Shown: positions 25,771-35,993, counted from the first letter of the stretch. The stretch is DNA of 64,000 nucleotides from Clostridium sp. MD294 (GCF_000364165.2 NZ_CP097810.1:1862130-1926129); one strand, 5' to 3'. Made by a program: numbers and translations. The notes: generated by a model from the sequence alone, not told the origin.

Positions 25771-27207
25771 ATGGAATTTGAAACTGTATTAGGTCTGGAA
25801 GTGCATACAGAACTTGCTACAGACACAAAAATATTTTGTTCTTGTTCTACAGAATTTGGTGGTGAGCCAAATACACACGTTTGTGAGGTGTGTAGTGGTA
25901 TGCCTGGAACACTGCCAGTTTTAAATAGACAAGTTGTTGAATTTGCAATTAGAACAGGTTTGGCGACAAACTGTGAAATTACAAGATATAATAAATTTGA
26001 TAGAAAAAATTATTTTTATCCTGACTTGCCAAAAGCATATCAGGTATCACAATTATATTTGCCAATTTGCCAAAATGGCCATATTGATATAGAAGTAAAT
26101 GGTGTAAAAAAATCCATTCGTATTAAAGAAATTCATATGGAAGAAGACGCTGGAAAATTGATACATGACCCTTGGGACGATTGTACATTAGTTGACTATA
26201 ATCGTTGTGGTGTACCTCTTTTAGAAATTGTTAGTGAACCAGATTTTTCTAATGGAGAAGAAGTCATTGCTTATTTGACAAAATTAAAAGCAATATTACA
26301 ATATACAGGCGTTTCTGATTGTAAAATGGAACAGGGTTCTTTGAGAGCAGACGTAAATCTTTCTGTAAAACCAGTGGGTTCTAAAGAATTGGGTACAAGA
26401 ACAGAAATGAAAAATATCAATTCATTTAAGGCGATTGCTAGAGCAATAGAAGGAGAAAGAGCTAGACAAATTGAATTGATACAAGAAGGTAAAAAAGTAA
26501 TACAAGAAACAAGAAGATGGGACGATAACAAAGGAGCAAGCTATGCTATGCGTTCCAAAGAAAATGCACAAGATTACAGATATTTCCCAGAGCCTGACCT
26601 TGTGCCTATTGAAATTGATGATGAATGGATTGAAAGAGTAAGACAATCTTTACCAGAATTGCCAGAAGCAAAAAAAGCGAGATATCTATCTGAATATAAA
26701 TTACCTGAATATGATGTTGATATTATTACAGGCTCTAAAGACCTTGTAAAAATATTTGAACAAGCGTATGAAGTATGTCATAATGCAAAAGAAGTTTCTA
26801 ACTGGATTATGGGAGAAGTGCTTCGTCTTGCTTCTGAAACAAGTACATTGCCAGAGGATATTTCATTTGATGCGAAAAATTTAGGAAAATTGATATTACT
26901 TGTAAAAAATGGTGTTGTAAATAGAAATACAGCAAAAGAAGTATTTGAAAAAATGTTTTCTGATAATATAGAACCAGAACAGTATATTGAACAACACAAT
27001 TTAAAGATGGTAAATGATGATAGTGCAGTAAAAGAAGTAGTAGCAAAAGTGATTGAAGAAAATCCAAATTCTATTACACAATATAAAGAAGGAAATGAAA
27101 AAGTAAATAAATTCCTTATGGGACAATGTATGAAACAATTAAAAGGAAAAGCAAATCCTGCTATTGTCACAAAAATATTAGAGGAAGAGTTAGAAAAACT
27201 GAAATAA
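25771..27207 (+). CDS. gatB: Asp/Glu-tRNA amidotransferase subunit B
   Basis: The 478-residue protein begins MEFETVLGLEVHTELAT and has the zinc-type CSCS...CEVC segment (about 28-46), the YFYPDLPKAYQ signature and a C-terminal YqeY-like tail domain. It binds tRNA and does the ATP-dependent transamidation of Asp-tRNA-Asn and possibly Glu-tRNA-Gln. AAAGGAGG lies 9 bp before the ATG at 25771; a longer in-frame start would overlap gatA. Confidence 0.96.
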   Translation: MEFETVLGLEVHTELATDTKIFCSCSTEFGGEPNTHVCEVCSGMPGTLPVLNRQVVEFAIRTGLATNCEITRYNKFDRKNYFYPDLPKAYQVSQLYLPICQNGHIDIEVNGVKKSIRIKEIHMEEDAGKLIHDPWDDCTLVDYNRCGVPLLEIVSEPDFSNGEEVIAYLTKLKAILQYTGVSDCKMEQGSLRADVNLSVKPVGSKELGTRTEMKNINSFKAIARAIEGERARQIELIQEGKKVIQETRRWDDNKGASYAMRSKENAQDYRYFPEPDLVPIEIDDEWIERVRQSLPELPEAKKARYLSEYKLPEYDVDIITGSKDLVKIFEQAYEVCHNAKEVSNWIMGEVLRLASETSTLPEDISFDAKNLGKLILLVKNGVVNRNTAKEVFEKMFSDNIEPEQYIEQHNLKMVNDDSAVKEVVAKVIEENPNSITQYKEGNEKVNKFLMGQCMKQLKGKANPAIVTKILEEELEKLK

Positions 27208-27230
27208 TTACCAAAAAAATAATGTAAATA

Positions 27231-27270
27231 AAAAAATCTCTCTGTAAACTGACTAACAGAGAGATTTTTT
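27231..27270 (+). terminator. Rho-independent terminator of aspS-gatCAB
   Basis: AATCTCTCTGT and ACAGAGAGATT form a perfect stem around a 10-nt loop with A and T runs on its flanks. Confidence 0.85.
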
Positions 27271-27427
27271 ATAAAAAGAATTATGCGAATTATTACATTT
27301 GTGTAACAAATTTATCGTTTTTCATTGTATTTTGTAAAAAAACACATTTCTAAAAAGTGCAAAAAGCTAGTAAATTCAATATATGCAGCATATAAAAGTA
27401 ATATTCTTAATATTTCATAAATTTTTC

Positions 27428-27456
27428 TTGACAACTTTATTAAGACTGAATATAAT
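27428..27456 (+). promoter_or_regulatory. Consensus sigma-A promoter of the NlpC/P60 gene
   Basis: TTGACA (27428-27433) and TATAAT (27451-27456) are 17 bp apart, a perfect consensus promoter, 50 bp before the start codon. The 300 bp between gatB and this gene otherwise holds only the terminator. Confidence 0.85.
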
Positions 27457-27505
27457 AAGTTGTAACAAATACGTAATAAGTATATTTTGGAGGAAAAATT
27501 TTATT

Positions 27506-28720
27506 ATGGGTAAGCGTAAAGTTTGGACAAGAATATTAATGACAGTAAGTAGTATTTGTGTGTTAAGTACAGCAACAGTTTTTGCAGCAGCAAGTGGTTC
27601 TATAAATGATGATGGTGTGAATATACGTTCTGCAGCAAATATGGGTTCTGAAATATTAGGAACAGCAGATAAAGGAACAGAGCTTGTTCTTCATGGTAGA
27701 GATGGAGATTGGTATCAGGTTACATTTAACGGAAATCAAAATGCTTATGTTTCTGCTGACTATTTTGATATAACAAGAGCAGAGGGAAAAGTACAAGGAA
27801 CAAATATCAATGTCAGAACTGGTAGCAATACCAAAAGTGATATTATTAAAACAGTAAATGACGGTGATGTTATTACTGTAATAGGTAAATTAGATGGTTG
27901 GTACCAATTAGCATACAATAATGGAAATGCCTATATTAGCAAAGATTATTTAAATGGCGATATGCTTACATATCTTCCTAGTGTTTCTGCTACAGAAGAA
28001 ATAAAGGAAGAACAAACAAAACAACAAGAGAAAAAAGAAGAACAAAAAGAACCAGAAAAAACTGTTTCTGACAAAGTAGAAGATACTAACAGCAATGAAA
28101 AGACAACTTATGGCGTTGTAATTGCAGACTCTTATTTAAGAGTGAGAAGTTCTGCATCTACAAATGGAGATGTTTTAGAAAATTTAAGTGGTGGAGAAAT
28201 ATTTGATGTAATGCAGTCTGGTGCAGACTGGTTAAAAATCAAAACAGCAGAAGGTACAACAGGTTATGTCAGCACAGAATATGTATCATTAAGAACAGGT
28301 AAAAAACCAGATACTAAAACAGTTTTACCAGCACCTTCTAGTAAAGCAAATGATGTTGTTTCTTATGCAAAACAATTTTTAGGTACTCCATATGTATGGG
28401 GTGGAACAGATTTAAATGGTGGTGTAGATTGTTCTGGTTATGTTTATGCAGTAATGCAAAAATTTGGTGTAACATTAAATAGAAGTTCTGCTAGTATGAC
28501 ATCAAATGGTGTAGCAGTAAAAAAAGCTGATTTAGCACCTGGCGATTTAGTTTTCTTTGATACAGATAGAAATGGTGGTATTTCTCATGTTGGTATTTAT
28601 ATTGGCGATGGCCAATATATTCATTCCTCATCAGGAAATAAATCAGGTGTTATTATATCAGATATGACAGATGCTTATAGTGAAAGTACATATGTAACAG
28701 CAAGACGTGTTTTAAAATAA
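27506..28720 (+). CDS. Secreted SH3b-NlpC/P60 cell-wall peptidase
   Basis: The 404-residue product has a signal peptide (cleavage near ATVFAA, about 30). Three bacterial SH3 repeats follow at about 33-85, 94-145 and 195-250, the last two separated by a Glu/Lys-rich linker. The C-terminal NlpC/P60 domain has the catalytic Cys in GGVDCSGYVYAV and His in GGISHVGIYIGDG. It should cleave stem peptides in peptidoglycan, with SH3 domains binding the wall. The ATG at 27506 has GGAGG upstream and lies behind a perfect promoter. Confidence 0.93.
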   Translation: MGKRKVWTRILMTVSSICVLSTATVFAAASGSINDDGVNIRSAANMGSEILGTADKGTELVLHGRDGDWYQVTFNGNQNAYVSADYFDITRAEGKVQGTNINVRTGSNTKSDIIKTVNDGDVITVIGKLDGWYQLAYNNGNAYISKDYLNGDMLTYLPSVSATEEIKEEQTKQQEKKEEQKEPEKTVSDKVEDTNSNEKTTYGVVIADSYLRVRSSASTNGDVLENLSGGEIFDVMQSGADWLKIKTAEGTTGYVSTEYVSLRTGKKPDTKTVLPAPSSKANDVVSYAKQFLGTPYVWGGTDLNGGVDCSGYVYAVMQKFGVTLNRSSASMTSNGVAVKKADLAPGDLVFFDTDRNGGISHVGIYIGDGQYIHSSSGNKSGVIISDMTDAYSESTYVTARRVLK

Positions 28721-28737
28721 AAAATACGAATAGTAAA

Positions 28738-28763
28738 AGGCAGACTTTTGTCTGCTTTTTTTG
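28738..28763 (+). terminator. Rho-independent terminator
   Basis: GCAGAC pairs with GTCTGC around TTTT (28740-28755), followed by a T run. Confidence 0.78.
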
Positions 28764-28793
28764 TTGCGAAAAATAGATAAAATTTGTTATAAT
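28764..28793 (+). promoter_or_regulatory. Promoter of coaBC
   Basis: TTGCGA (28764-28769) and TATAAT (28788-28793) are 18 bp apart, with a TGT extended -10 element. Confidence 0.6.
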
Positions 28794-28843
28794 GTTTTCA
28801 ATCTATTTTTAAATCAATATGAATAAAAGAAAAGGGTGTTTTT

Positions 28844-30040
28844 ATGTTAAAAGGTAAAACGGTTTTGTTAGGTATAACAGGCAGTATTGCTGCTTATAAA
28901 ATGGCAAATGTAACAAGTATGCTTGTAAAAATGGGTTGTGATGTTCATGTAATATTGACAGAAAATGCAACAAATTTTATTACGCCTATTACATTTGAAA
29001 CATTAACAGGAAATAAATGTATGGTAGATACATTTGATAGAAATTTTCAATTTCATGTAGCTCATGTTTCACTGGCAAAAAGAGCAGATATTATGTTGAT
29101 TGCACCAGCTTCAGCAAATGTTATTTCAAAAATGGCAAATGGTTTAGCAGATGATATGTTGACAACGACAGTATTAGCTTGTCAATGTAAAAAAATAGTT
29201 GCTCCTGCTATGAATACAAATATGTATCATAATGAAATTGTGCAGGACAATATAGAAAAATTAAAAAAATATGGTTTTGAAGTTATCAAACCAGAAAGTG
29301 GTATGTTAGCTTGTAGAGATGTTGGCGATGGCAAATTGCCAAGTGAAGAAGTATTAGTAAATTATATTTTGAAAGAAATTGCTTATAAAAAAGACCTTAT
29401 AGGGAAAAAAGTAATTGTAACAGCAGGAGCAACACAAGAAAGTATTGATCCAGTACGTTATATTACAAATCATTCTACGGGAAAAATGGGTTATGAATTA
29501 GCAAAAGCGTGTATGCTTAGAGGTGCAGATGTCACATTAGTGAGTGGTGTGACAGCACTTCAAAAACCTCCTTTTGTAACAGTGGTAGATGTCAAAAGTG
29601 CAGGAGATATGTTTGAAGCAATGAAACAAAGATTTATTGAAAATGACATTATTATAAAAGCAGCAGCGGTAGCAGACTATAAACCTTGTACTGTCAGTGA
29701 TGAAAAAATGAAGAAAAAAGAGGGAGAAATGAGCATTGCTCTTGATAGAACAGTGGATATATTGCAATATATGGGACAACATAGAAGACAAGGACAATTT
29801 TTGTGTGGTTTTTCTATGGAAACACAAAATATGCTTGAAAATTCCCGCATAAAATTAGACAAAAAAAATGTAGATATGATTGTGGCAAATAATTTAAAAG
29901 TAAGTGGTTCTGGTTTTGGCACAGATACCAATGTTGTTACAATGATTTCTAAAAAAGAAGAAATTGAATTAGAATTGATGTCAAAAGAAGAAGTTGCACA
30001 TAATATTATTGACGAAATATTAAAATTACAAAAAATATAA
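28844..30040 (+). CDS. coaBC: Phosphopantothenoylcysteine decarboxylase / phosphopantothenate-cysteine ligase
   Basis: The 398-residue bifunctional enzyme has an N-terminal CoaC flavoprotein (GSIAAYK, HVSLAKRADIMLIAPASANVI, APAMNTNMY) and a C-terminal CoaB ligase (VTAGATQESIDPVRYITNHSTGKMG). It joins cysteine to 4'-phosphopantothenate with CTP and then decarboxylates the product, two steps of coenzyme A synthesis. It stands alone with its own promoter. Confidence 0.96.
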   Translation: MLKGKTVLLGITGSIAAYKMANVTSMLVKMGCDVHVILTENATNFITPITFETLTGNKCMVDTFDRNFQFHVAHVSLAKRADIMLIAPASANVISKMANGLADDMLTTTVLACQCKKIVAPAMNTNMYHNEIVQDNIEKLKKYGFEVIKPESGMLACRDVGDGKLPSEEVLVNYILKEIAYKKDLIGKKVIVTAGATQESIDPVRYITNHSTGKMGYELAKACMLRGADVTLVSGVTALQKPPFVTVVDVKSAGDMFEAMKQRFIENDIIIKAAAVADYKPCTVSDEKMKKKEGEMSIALDRTVDILQYMGQHRRQGQFLCGFSMETQNMLENSRIKLDKKNVDMIVANNLKVSGSGFGTDTNVVTMISKKEEIELELMSKEEVAHNIIDEILKLQKI

Positions 30041-30067
30041 TAATATAGCTGGTGGGGGAGGGGAGAG

Positions 30068-30103
30068 AAAAAAGAACAGTATATGATATACTGTTCTTTT
30101 TTT
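30068..30103. terminator. Bidirectional terminator
   Basis: A 16-bp perfect stem AAAAAAGAACAGTATA with loop TGA and a T tail lies between the convergent coaBC and P1 peptidase genes. The next 115 bp are AT-rich, with short TATATT repeats and no gene. Confidence 0.82.
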
Positions 30104-30217
30104 ATTAAAATGTTATAAATAAATACAATACATATCAGTATATATTAGTAGTATTGATATATATTGTATACTATTGTATTGTATGTTTTTTATAAAAATC
30201 AACAGTTATACTATATG

Positions 30218-31156
30218 TTATATAGTATGTTCATTTGCTTTTTTTACAGCACGTATTACAGTTTGTTCTGTTACACGTGCTGCTAATGTACCAATTAAAT
30301 CTACAATAGGTTTAGGAGATTGTATTTCGCCGGTAGACAAACAAAAAAGAGTATCTCCATCTAATTGTGTATGAACAGGTCTGATTGCTCTAGCAAGTCC
30401 GTCATGAGCCATACCTGCGACTTTTTTAGCCTCTGCTTTGGTAAGTGCAGCATTTGTAGCAATAATGCCTATTGTGGTATTTTTTCCGTGAAAAGCAGGA
30501 GGATATGCCATTTCAAGCATTGTTTTTTCTGTGTCAATAAAAGCAGTTTTCTGTTTATTTGTTGTACCAGCTATAATTTTTCCATTTTCAATAACATCAC
30601 CAAATGCGTTAACAGCAATAATAGCAGAAACAGTAATACCATTTTCAAGCGTTTGAGAATAACTGGCTATACCGCTTTTTGTGCAACACTCCATGTCGTA
30701 TAGTTTACCTACAGTTGCACCACAACCTGCTCCAAAACTGCCTTCTTTTAATGTTTCATTATTGGCATTTTCACAAGCAATATAAGCCATTTTTTTATCA
30801 GGACGACAATGACAATCTCCATAAGCTAAATCAAATAATACTGCTTGAGGTACTATAGGAACAACAGTACAGCCTACATCAAAACCAATACCTTTTTGTT
30901 CTAAATATTGCATAACACCACTTGCAGCTTCTAAACCGTAAGCAGAACCTCCAGAAAGTACTACTGCATTAACTTTTTCCATAGCATTAACAGGGTCAAG
31001 TAAATCTGTTTCTCTTGTACCTGGTGCAGCACCTCTAACATCAACACCACAAACAGCACCATCTGGAACAATTACTACAGTAACACCAGTTTTTCCTTTA
31101 TTATCCTCTGCTTGTCCTACCAATATGCCTTTTATGTCTAATATATTTTGTTTCAT
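30218..31156 (-). CDS. P1-family (DmpA-like) peptidase
   Basis: The 312-residue protein matches family S58/P1: GVTVVIVPDGAVCGVDVRGAAPGTRETD, LSGGSAYGLEAASGVMQYLE in two parts, and the autoprocessing region KNTTIGIIATNAALTK near residue 245. In DmpA the nucleophile after self-cleavage is Ser; here the aligned position seems to be Thr, which would still serve as N-terminal nucleophile. Members act as aminopeptidases or amidases on small peptides. AGGAGG lies upstream of the ATG. Confidence 0.88.
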   Translation of the reverse strand: MKQNILDIKGILVGQAEDNKGKTGVTVVIVPDGAVCGVDVRGAAPGTRETDLLDPVNAMEKVNAVVLSGGSAYGLEAASGVMQYLEQKGIGFDVGCTVVPIVPQAVLFDLAYGDCHCRPDKKMAYIACENANNETLKEGSFGAGCGATVGKLYDMECCTKSGIASYSQTLENGITVSAIIAVNAFGDVIENGKIIAGTTNKQKTAFIDTEKTMLEMAYPPAFHGKNTTIGIIATNAALTKAEAKKVAGMAHDGLARAIRPVHTQLDGDTLFCLSTGEIQSPKPIVDLIGTLAARVTEQTVIRAVKKANEHTI

Positions 31157-31275
31157 AACAGTATCCTCCTTTTTTGATACAAGTATACAATGAAATTACA
31201 TTTGTGTAAATGGAACGCTTTTATTGATTTTGCATACTATGAAATATGATTTGATACTTTTGGGAGGGGCATACA

Positions 31276-32529
31276 ATGGGTAAATATAGAATAGAAGGCG
31301 GTCATGCTCTAAAGGGAACGGTAACGGTCAAAGGTAGCAAAAATGGCATATTGCCTATATTAGCAGGAGTTATGCTGACAGAGGGGGAAACTGTGCTGCA
31401 TAATTGCCCTAATATTTCTGATGTACATTTTACATTAGAAATGTTAAAACAATTAGGTTGTGTTGTAAAAAAAGAAAATAGAACGGTTGTTATTAATACA
31501 AAAGACTGTAAAAATGAAAATATTGATAGTAAGAGTGTTCAAAAAATGCGTTCCTCTATATTGTTTATGGGGGCTTTATTGGGTAGATTTTGTAAAGCAA
31601 ATATTGGTTATCCTGGAGGCTGCGAAATTGGTATGCGTCCTATTGATTTACATTTAAAAGCCTTTCGTGAAATGGGTATCAAGATAGAAGAACAAAAAGG
31701 AATATTGTGCTGTGATGGTGAAAAATGTATTGGAACAAAAATCAATTTAGATTTTCCAAGTGTAGGAGCAACAGAAAATTGTATTCTTTTAGCTGTAAAA
31801 TCAAAAGGATATACTACAATATATAATGCAGCGTGTGAACCTGAAATAGTAGAACTGCAAACATTTTTAAATCAATGTGGAGCAAATATAAAAGGTGCAG
31901 GTACAAAATGTATCGTAATAGAAGGTGTAAAATCATTGCATGGTACAGAATATCATGTATCATCGGATAGAATTGAAGCAGGTACATTTTTATGTGGTGC
32001 AGCAATTACAAAAGGAGAAATTGAATTAAAAAATATTTGTGCAGATACTATGAGGCAGGTTTTACTTCGACTAGGAGAAGCAGGTTGTTTTATAAAAGAG
32101 CAAAAAAATAGTATTTATTTAAAAGCACCAAAAAAAATAAAGCCTGTTTCCAAAATACACACAGGGCCTTATCCTGATTTTCCAACAGATATGCAGCCGC
32201 AGTTTATGTCAATATTGACATTAGCAGAAGGAACAAGTATTATTAGTGAAACGGTATTTGAGGCAAGATTTAAACATATCAGTGAATTGTGTCGTATGGG
32301 GGCAGACATTACAGTAGAAGGACAAACGGCTGTTATAAAGGGCGTAAAAAGTTTAAAAGGGGCTTATGTTTCTGGTAAAGATTTGAGATGTGGTGCTGCA
32401 TTGATATTGGCTGGATTGGTAGCAGAAGGAGAAACAGTAGTAGAAAATGCTTGTTATGTACAAAGAGGATATGAACAAATAGAAAAAGTGTTAACTTCTT
32501 TAGGAGCATCTATTTTTTTAGAAGAATAA
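31276..32529 (+). CDS. murA: UDP-N-acetylglucosamine 1-carboxyvinyltransferase
   Basis: The 417-residue EPSP-synthase-type enzyme begins with GGHALKGTVTVKGSKNGILP, and has the catalytic Cys in YPGGCEIGMRPIDLH (about 117) and the PDFPTDMQPQF motif. It adds enolpyruvate to UDP-GlcNAc, the first committed step of peptidoglycan synthesis, and should be fosfomycin-sensitive because of the Cys. TGGGAGGGG precedes the ATG. It starts a cluster with divIB and ftsZ. Confidence 0.96.
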   Translation: MGKYRIEGGHALKGTVTVKGSKNGILPILAGVMLTEGETVLHNCPNISDVHFTLEMLKQLGCVVKKENRTVVINTKDCKNENIDSKSVQKMRSSILFMGALLGRFCKANIGYPGGCEIGMRPIDLHLKAFREMGIKIEEQKGILCCDGEKCIGTKINLDFPSVGATENCILLAVKSKGYTTIYNAACEPEIVELQTFLNQCGANIKGAGTKCIVIEGVKSLHGTEYHVSSDRIEAGTFLCGAAITKGEIELKNICADTMRQVLLRLGEAGCFIKEQKNSIYLKAPKKIKPVSKIHTGPYPDFPTDMQPQFMSILTLAEGTSIISETVFEARFKHISELCRMGADITVEGQTAVIKGVKSLKGAYVSGKDLRCGAALILAGLVAEGETVVENACYVQRGYEQIEKVLTSLGASIFLEE

Positions 32530-32546
32530 AAAAAGGTGAGTATAAA

Positions 32547-33320
32547 TTGAAAAAAACAAAAAGAAATTATAACAGAAAAAAAACTGTAAATAAAAAGAAA
32601 AAAATAAGAAAAAAATTGTCTTTGAAATTTATAATGATATTACTTGTAGCTTGTTTAGGTGGTGTAGGTATTATATTTTCCCCAATTTTTTCTGTAAAAA
32701 TAGTAGAGATAACAGAAATGGAACAGTATTCAGATGAAGATATTTGTAATATCATAGGGCTAAAAACGGGAGCAAATATATTTTTGTATGATAAAAAAAA
32801 GGCAACAGAAATTTTAAATGAAAATAACTATATTGAAACTGCAGAAATTATAGCACAACTTCCTAGTACCATTTATATCAATATTGATGAGAGAAAAGTA
32901 AGAGGGTATGTACCTTATGCAGGGGCATACCTTTACATAGATGAATATGGCAGAGTATTAGATGTGCAAAATGAAACAAAAAAAGCATTGCCTGTAGTAT
33001 ATGGCTTAAAATTTGACCAATTTCGATTAGGGGAATTGCTAGATGCAAAAAACAAAGAGTCATTTGATGTTGTTGTATTGATTTCTCAAATGATTACAAA
33101 ATATGAATTACTCAATAATATTATGGAAATAGATGTCAATGACCCAGAAAATATTACAGCAAGTATCAATCAAATAGAAATACGTTTTGGTAGTATTGAA
33201 AATTGTGAGCAAAAAATGGCTTATCTTGCTCAAATATTGAGTACAATACCAGAAAAGGATAGGGGAGTATTAGATTTGAGTGACATGAGTCGTCCTATTG
33301 TATTTCGATATTTGTCTTGA
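32547..33320 (+). CDS. divIB: Cell division protein DivIB/FtsQ
   Basis: The 257-residue protein has a very basic cytoplasmic N-terminus (about 1-25), one membrane helix (about 27-47) and an extracytoplasmic POTRA domain (VKIVEITEMEQYSDEDICNI in part) followed by the FtsQ beta domain (AYLYIDEYGRVLD, LPVVYGL). It joins the divisome with FtsL and DivIC. A TTG start at 32547 is used, behind AAAAGGTGAG, 17 bp after murA, so the two are co-transcribed. Confidence 0.87.
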   Translation: MKKTKRNYNRKKTVNKKKKIRKKLSLKFIMILLVACLGGVGIIFSPIFSVKIVEITEMEQYSDEDICNIIGLKTGANIFLYDKKKATEILNENNYIETAEIIAQLPSTIYINIDERKVRGYVPYAGAYLYIDEYGRVLDVQNETKKALPVVYGLKFDQFRLGELLDAKNKESFDVVVLISQMITKYELLNNIMEIDVNDPENITASINQIEIRFGSIENCEQKMAYLAQILSTIPEKDRGVLDLSDMSRPIVFRYLS

Positions 33321-33646
33321 TAAAATAAAATATGTTTTACAATATAGCAATTATAATATTATAAAATAAAAAAATTTTACAATATTACTAATTTTGTATT
33401 GAATAAAAATGAAAAAAGAGATAAGATAGTAGAAAGACATATTATAGTATAAATAAGCAATTCGCGAAATAAATAGTATATATTGATATATATTATATGA
33501 TACTATTTTCTATAGTAATATGTATTAAAATGAAAATACGTGAAAAAAGAACAAAAAAATACAAAATTAGGTATGGTACTATCTGTTTTTTTCATGTATA
33601 ATAAAAATTACTCTATGTAATTCTGAAACTCTAGGAGGGGATTTTT
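33321..33646 (+). promoter_or_regulatory. Noncoding 326-bp region upstream of ftsZ
   Basis: The region is extremely AT-rich with a TATATTGATATATATTATAT tract and a TTCGCGAA palindrome (about 33461). A TATAAT at 33597-33602 preceded by ATG suggests an ftsZ start point near 33609; no good -35 is visible. No gene or stable structured RNA can be supported here. Confidence 0.35.
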
Positions 33647-34846
33647 TTGCTCGAATTTGATATTCCACGTAGCAATACCATGGCACAAATTAAAGTAGTT
33701 GGTGTCGGTGGCGGAGGCAATAACGCAGTAGATCGTATGATTGAAGATGGTTTAGATGGCGTTGAATTTATTTCTGTTAATACAGATAGTCAACAGTTGA
33801 TAGACTCAAAATCACCTGTTAAAATACAAATTGGAGAAAAGTTAACAAAAGGTCTTGGTGCAGGAGGAAATCCTGATATTGGAGAACGCTCAGCAGAAGA
33901 AACACAAGAAGAAGTAGCACAAGCTTTAAAAGGTGCTGATATGGTGTTTATTACTGCTGGTATGGGCGGAGGTACTGGAACAGGTGCAGCACCAAAAATT
34001 GCTTCTATTTCGAAAGAAATGGGTATTTTAACAGTAGGTGTTGTAACAAAACCTTTTAATTTTGAAGGGAAAAAAAGAATGGCGAATGCCGAAAGAGGCA
34101 TTATGGAATTGAAGAAAAATGTAGATACACTTGTAATTATTCCTAACCAACGTCTTATGGGCATTATAGATAAGAAAACGACATTGACAGAAGCATTTAA
34201 AAAAGTAGATGAAGTATTAAGACAAGGTGTACAAGGAATTGCAGATTTGATTTCTAAACCAGGTGTTATCAATTTGGACTTTGCAGATGTACGTACTATT
34301 ATGGCTGACCAAGGAATTGCTCATATGGGTATTGGACAAGCATCTGGAGAAAATAAAGCAGAGGTTGCAGCAAAAGCAGCAATACAAAGTCCATTGTTAG
34401 AAACAACAATAGAAGGTGCAAAAAGTGTACTTATTAATTTCAGTGGTGATAGTGATTTAGGTCTTTTGGAAACAGAAGAAGCAGCAGAATTGATTAGAGA
34501 GTCACTTGACCCTGAAGCAGAAATCATTTTTGGTACAACAATTAATGAAGATTTAACAGACCAGGTTGTAGTAACAGTAATTGCAACAGGATTAGAAGAT
34601 GAGGAAACACCAGCACCACAACCACAGCCACAACCTGCTCAACAACAGCAACAATCATTTTCTAGCAGACGTGTAATGCCACAACAAAGAATGTCATCAC
34701 AGCCTGTACAACAGCAACAACAACCACAACAAGTACCACAGCCTCAACAAGCTGTAGAAGAAAATAAACCAAGAGGATTTGGTAATTTAGATGATTTTGA
34801 GTCTGAAATTAAAATACCAGATTTTTTAACAAGAAAAAGATTTTAA
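33647..34846 (+). CDS. ftsZ: Cell division protein FtsZ, TTG start
   Basis: The 399-residue tubulin homologue has the GTP-binding signature [12 protein letters not shown] (about 105), the N-terminal [13 protein letters not shown], and the T7 loop [12 protein letters not shown] Gln/Pro-rich disordered linker (about 320-375) leads to the conserved C-terminal peptide [16 protein letters not shown], which binds FtsA/SepF-type partners. It forms the Z ring. The TTG at 33647 has AGGAGGGG 6 bp upstream. Confidence 0.97.
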   Translation: MLEFDIPRSNTMAQIKVVGVGGGGNNAVDRMIEDGLDGVEFISVNTDSQQLIDSKSPVKIQIGEKLTKGLGAGGNPDIGERSAEETQEEVAQALKGADMVFITAGMGGGTGTGAAPKIASISKEMGILTVGVVTKPFNFEGKKRMANAERGIMELKKNVDTLVIIPNQRLMGIIDKKTTLTEAFKKVDEVLRQGVQGIADLISKPGVINLDFADVRTIMADQGIAHMGIGQASGENKAEVAAKAAIQSPLLETTIEGAKSVLINFSGDSDLGLLETEEAAELIRESLDPEAEIIFGTTINEDLTDQVVVTVIATGLEDEETPAPQPQPQPAQQQQQSFSSRRVMPQQRMSSQPVQQQQQPQQVPQPQQAVEENKPRGFGNLDDFESEIKIPDFLTRKRF

Positions 34847-34944
34847 CAAAAAGAATAATAAAACAAAAAGAGGAAAAGGGAAAATAAACCGTTCCTTTTT
34901 TTGTGCAAAAAAATAATAAAATCATAATATATATTGTATTATAA

Positions 34945-34985
34945 AAGTCAGCAAACAATAAAAAGTATTTATGCTGGCTTTTTTT
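34945..34985 (+). terminator. Rho-independent terminator after ftsZ
   Basis: AAGTCAGCA (34945-34953) pairs with TGCTGGCTT (34972-34980, one G-U), followed by a T run. A weaker T-rich hairpin lies before it at about 34865-34905. Confidence 0.7.
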
Positions 34986-35035
34986 GAGTGGTGCTGTCAA
35001 TATTTATACTATAATTTTTGTAAAATAACAGCGTA

Positions 35036-35069
35036 TTTGACAAAAAACTTGCACAAACTTACCTATAAT
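35036..35069 (+). promoter_or_regulatory. spoIIG-type promoter with 21-bp spacer and overlapping 0A box
   Basis: TTGACA (35037-35042) and TATAAT (35064-35069) are separated by 21 bp. The reverse strand of 35036-35044 reads TTTGTCAAA, the consensus Spo0A box, covering the -35. The B. subtilis spoIIG promoter has the same odd layout (about 22 bp spacer, 0A boxes at the -35), which makes it dependent on phosphorylated Spo0A. Confidence 0.75.
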
Positions 35070-35111
35070 AACAATAGAGCCTTTAAAAGACAGAAAAGAA
35101 GGAGGCGTTTT

Positions 35112-35993
35112 GTGGAGGTAACAATTTATGGTGACATTGTATTTCTAGTCAATTTTTGTATGGATTTTCTCATATTATGGATAACTGCTGTGTTGCAAAA
35201 AAATAAAGTTTGTTATAAACGTATTTTTCTGGGTAGTCTTTTTTTGTCACTGATATATTGCATAGCTTTGATTTTTCCAGTTTTTTCTTTTTTTTGTCAT
35301 GGTGTTGGAGGTATGATACTTTTTGTTATAGGAATAGAAATTGTATTTTTTCCAAAAACAATAAAGGTATTGTTGCAATATTTTTTGATTGGCAATATTG
35401 TAGCATTTGCTATAGGTGGTGTGGCGATTGCATTGTTTTTTGTCACAGGCATGGCAACAATAGGAAATTATTTTATATTAAATACAAAACAGTTTCCTAT
35501 TAAAATATTGATAGCAACGATTTGTTTTTTTTACATTGTAATAAAATTAGGGGAGAATTGGATAAAAATAAATGTTATAAATAGAAGAGCTTATTGTGCT
35601 GTTGTATTAAAACAAAAGGGAATAAAAATACCATTGCGTATGCTTATTGATACAGGAAATAGTTTAAAAGACCCTTTTTCTGGCAATGATGTCATTGTAG
35701 CAGCCTTTCCTGCCATAAAAAATTTATTTTCAAAAGAAACACAAATTTATTTTTTTAAAGAATATCAAAATCAACAAAAATTTTATGAATATGTGTTGCA
35801 GAAAGAGAAAATGTTGTCGTTGCATTTTGTTCCTTTTTCTAGTTTAGGAAAAGAGAATGGACTTTTGCTTGTGTTTGAACCAGAAATACTAGAAATAGAA
35901 GGAAATATAAAAAGTAATATTTCTCTTGGCATTTATTGCGGTTCTTTTTCTGAAGGATATGATGGATTGATGAGTCCTGAAATACTTACATAA
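35112..35993 (+). CDS. spoIIGA: Sporulation sigma-E factor-processing peptidase
   Basis: The 293-residue product has five hydrophobic N-terminal helices (about 5-150) and a C-terminal aspartic-protease-like domain with the active-site motif [11 protein letters not shown]. It sits in the septum and cleaves pro-sigma-E after the forespore signal SpoIIR. The GTG at 35112 has AAGGAGG 6 bp upstream. A longer open frame to 34971 is rejected because it would cross the promoter. The pro-sigma-E gene follows 17 bp later. Confidence 0.93.
   Translation: MEVTIYGDIVFLVNFCMDFLILWITAVLQKNKVCYKRIFLGSLFLSLIYCIALIFPVFSFFCHGVGGMILFVIGIEIVFFPKTIKVLLQYFLIGNIVAFAIGGVAIALFFVTGMATIGNYFILNTKQFPIKILIATICFFYIVIKLGENWIKINVINRRAYCAVVLKQKGIKIPLRMLIDTGNSLKDPFSGNDVIVAAFPAIKNLFSKETQIYFFKEYQNQQKFYEYVLQKEKMLSLHFVPFSSLGKENGLLLVFEPEILEIEGNIKSNISLGIYCGSFSEGYDGLMSPEILT

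Noticed and set aside
33321-33646. Structured RNA or small gene upstream of ftsZ
   Set aside because: The region is only AT-rich, with short palindromes and no ribosome site or stable stem.
34971-35111. N-terminal extension of SpoIIGA
   Set aside because: The extension would cross the ftsZ terminator and the promoter; the GTG at 35112 has a perfect ribosome site.
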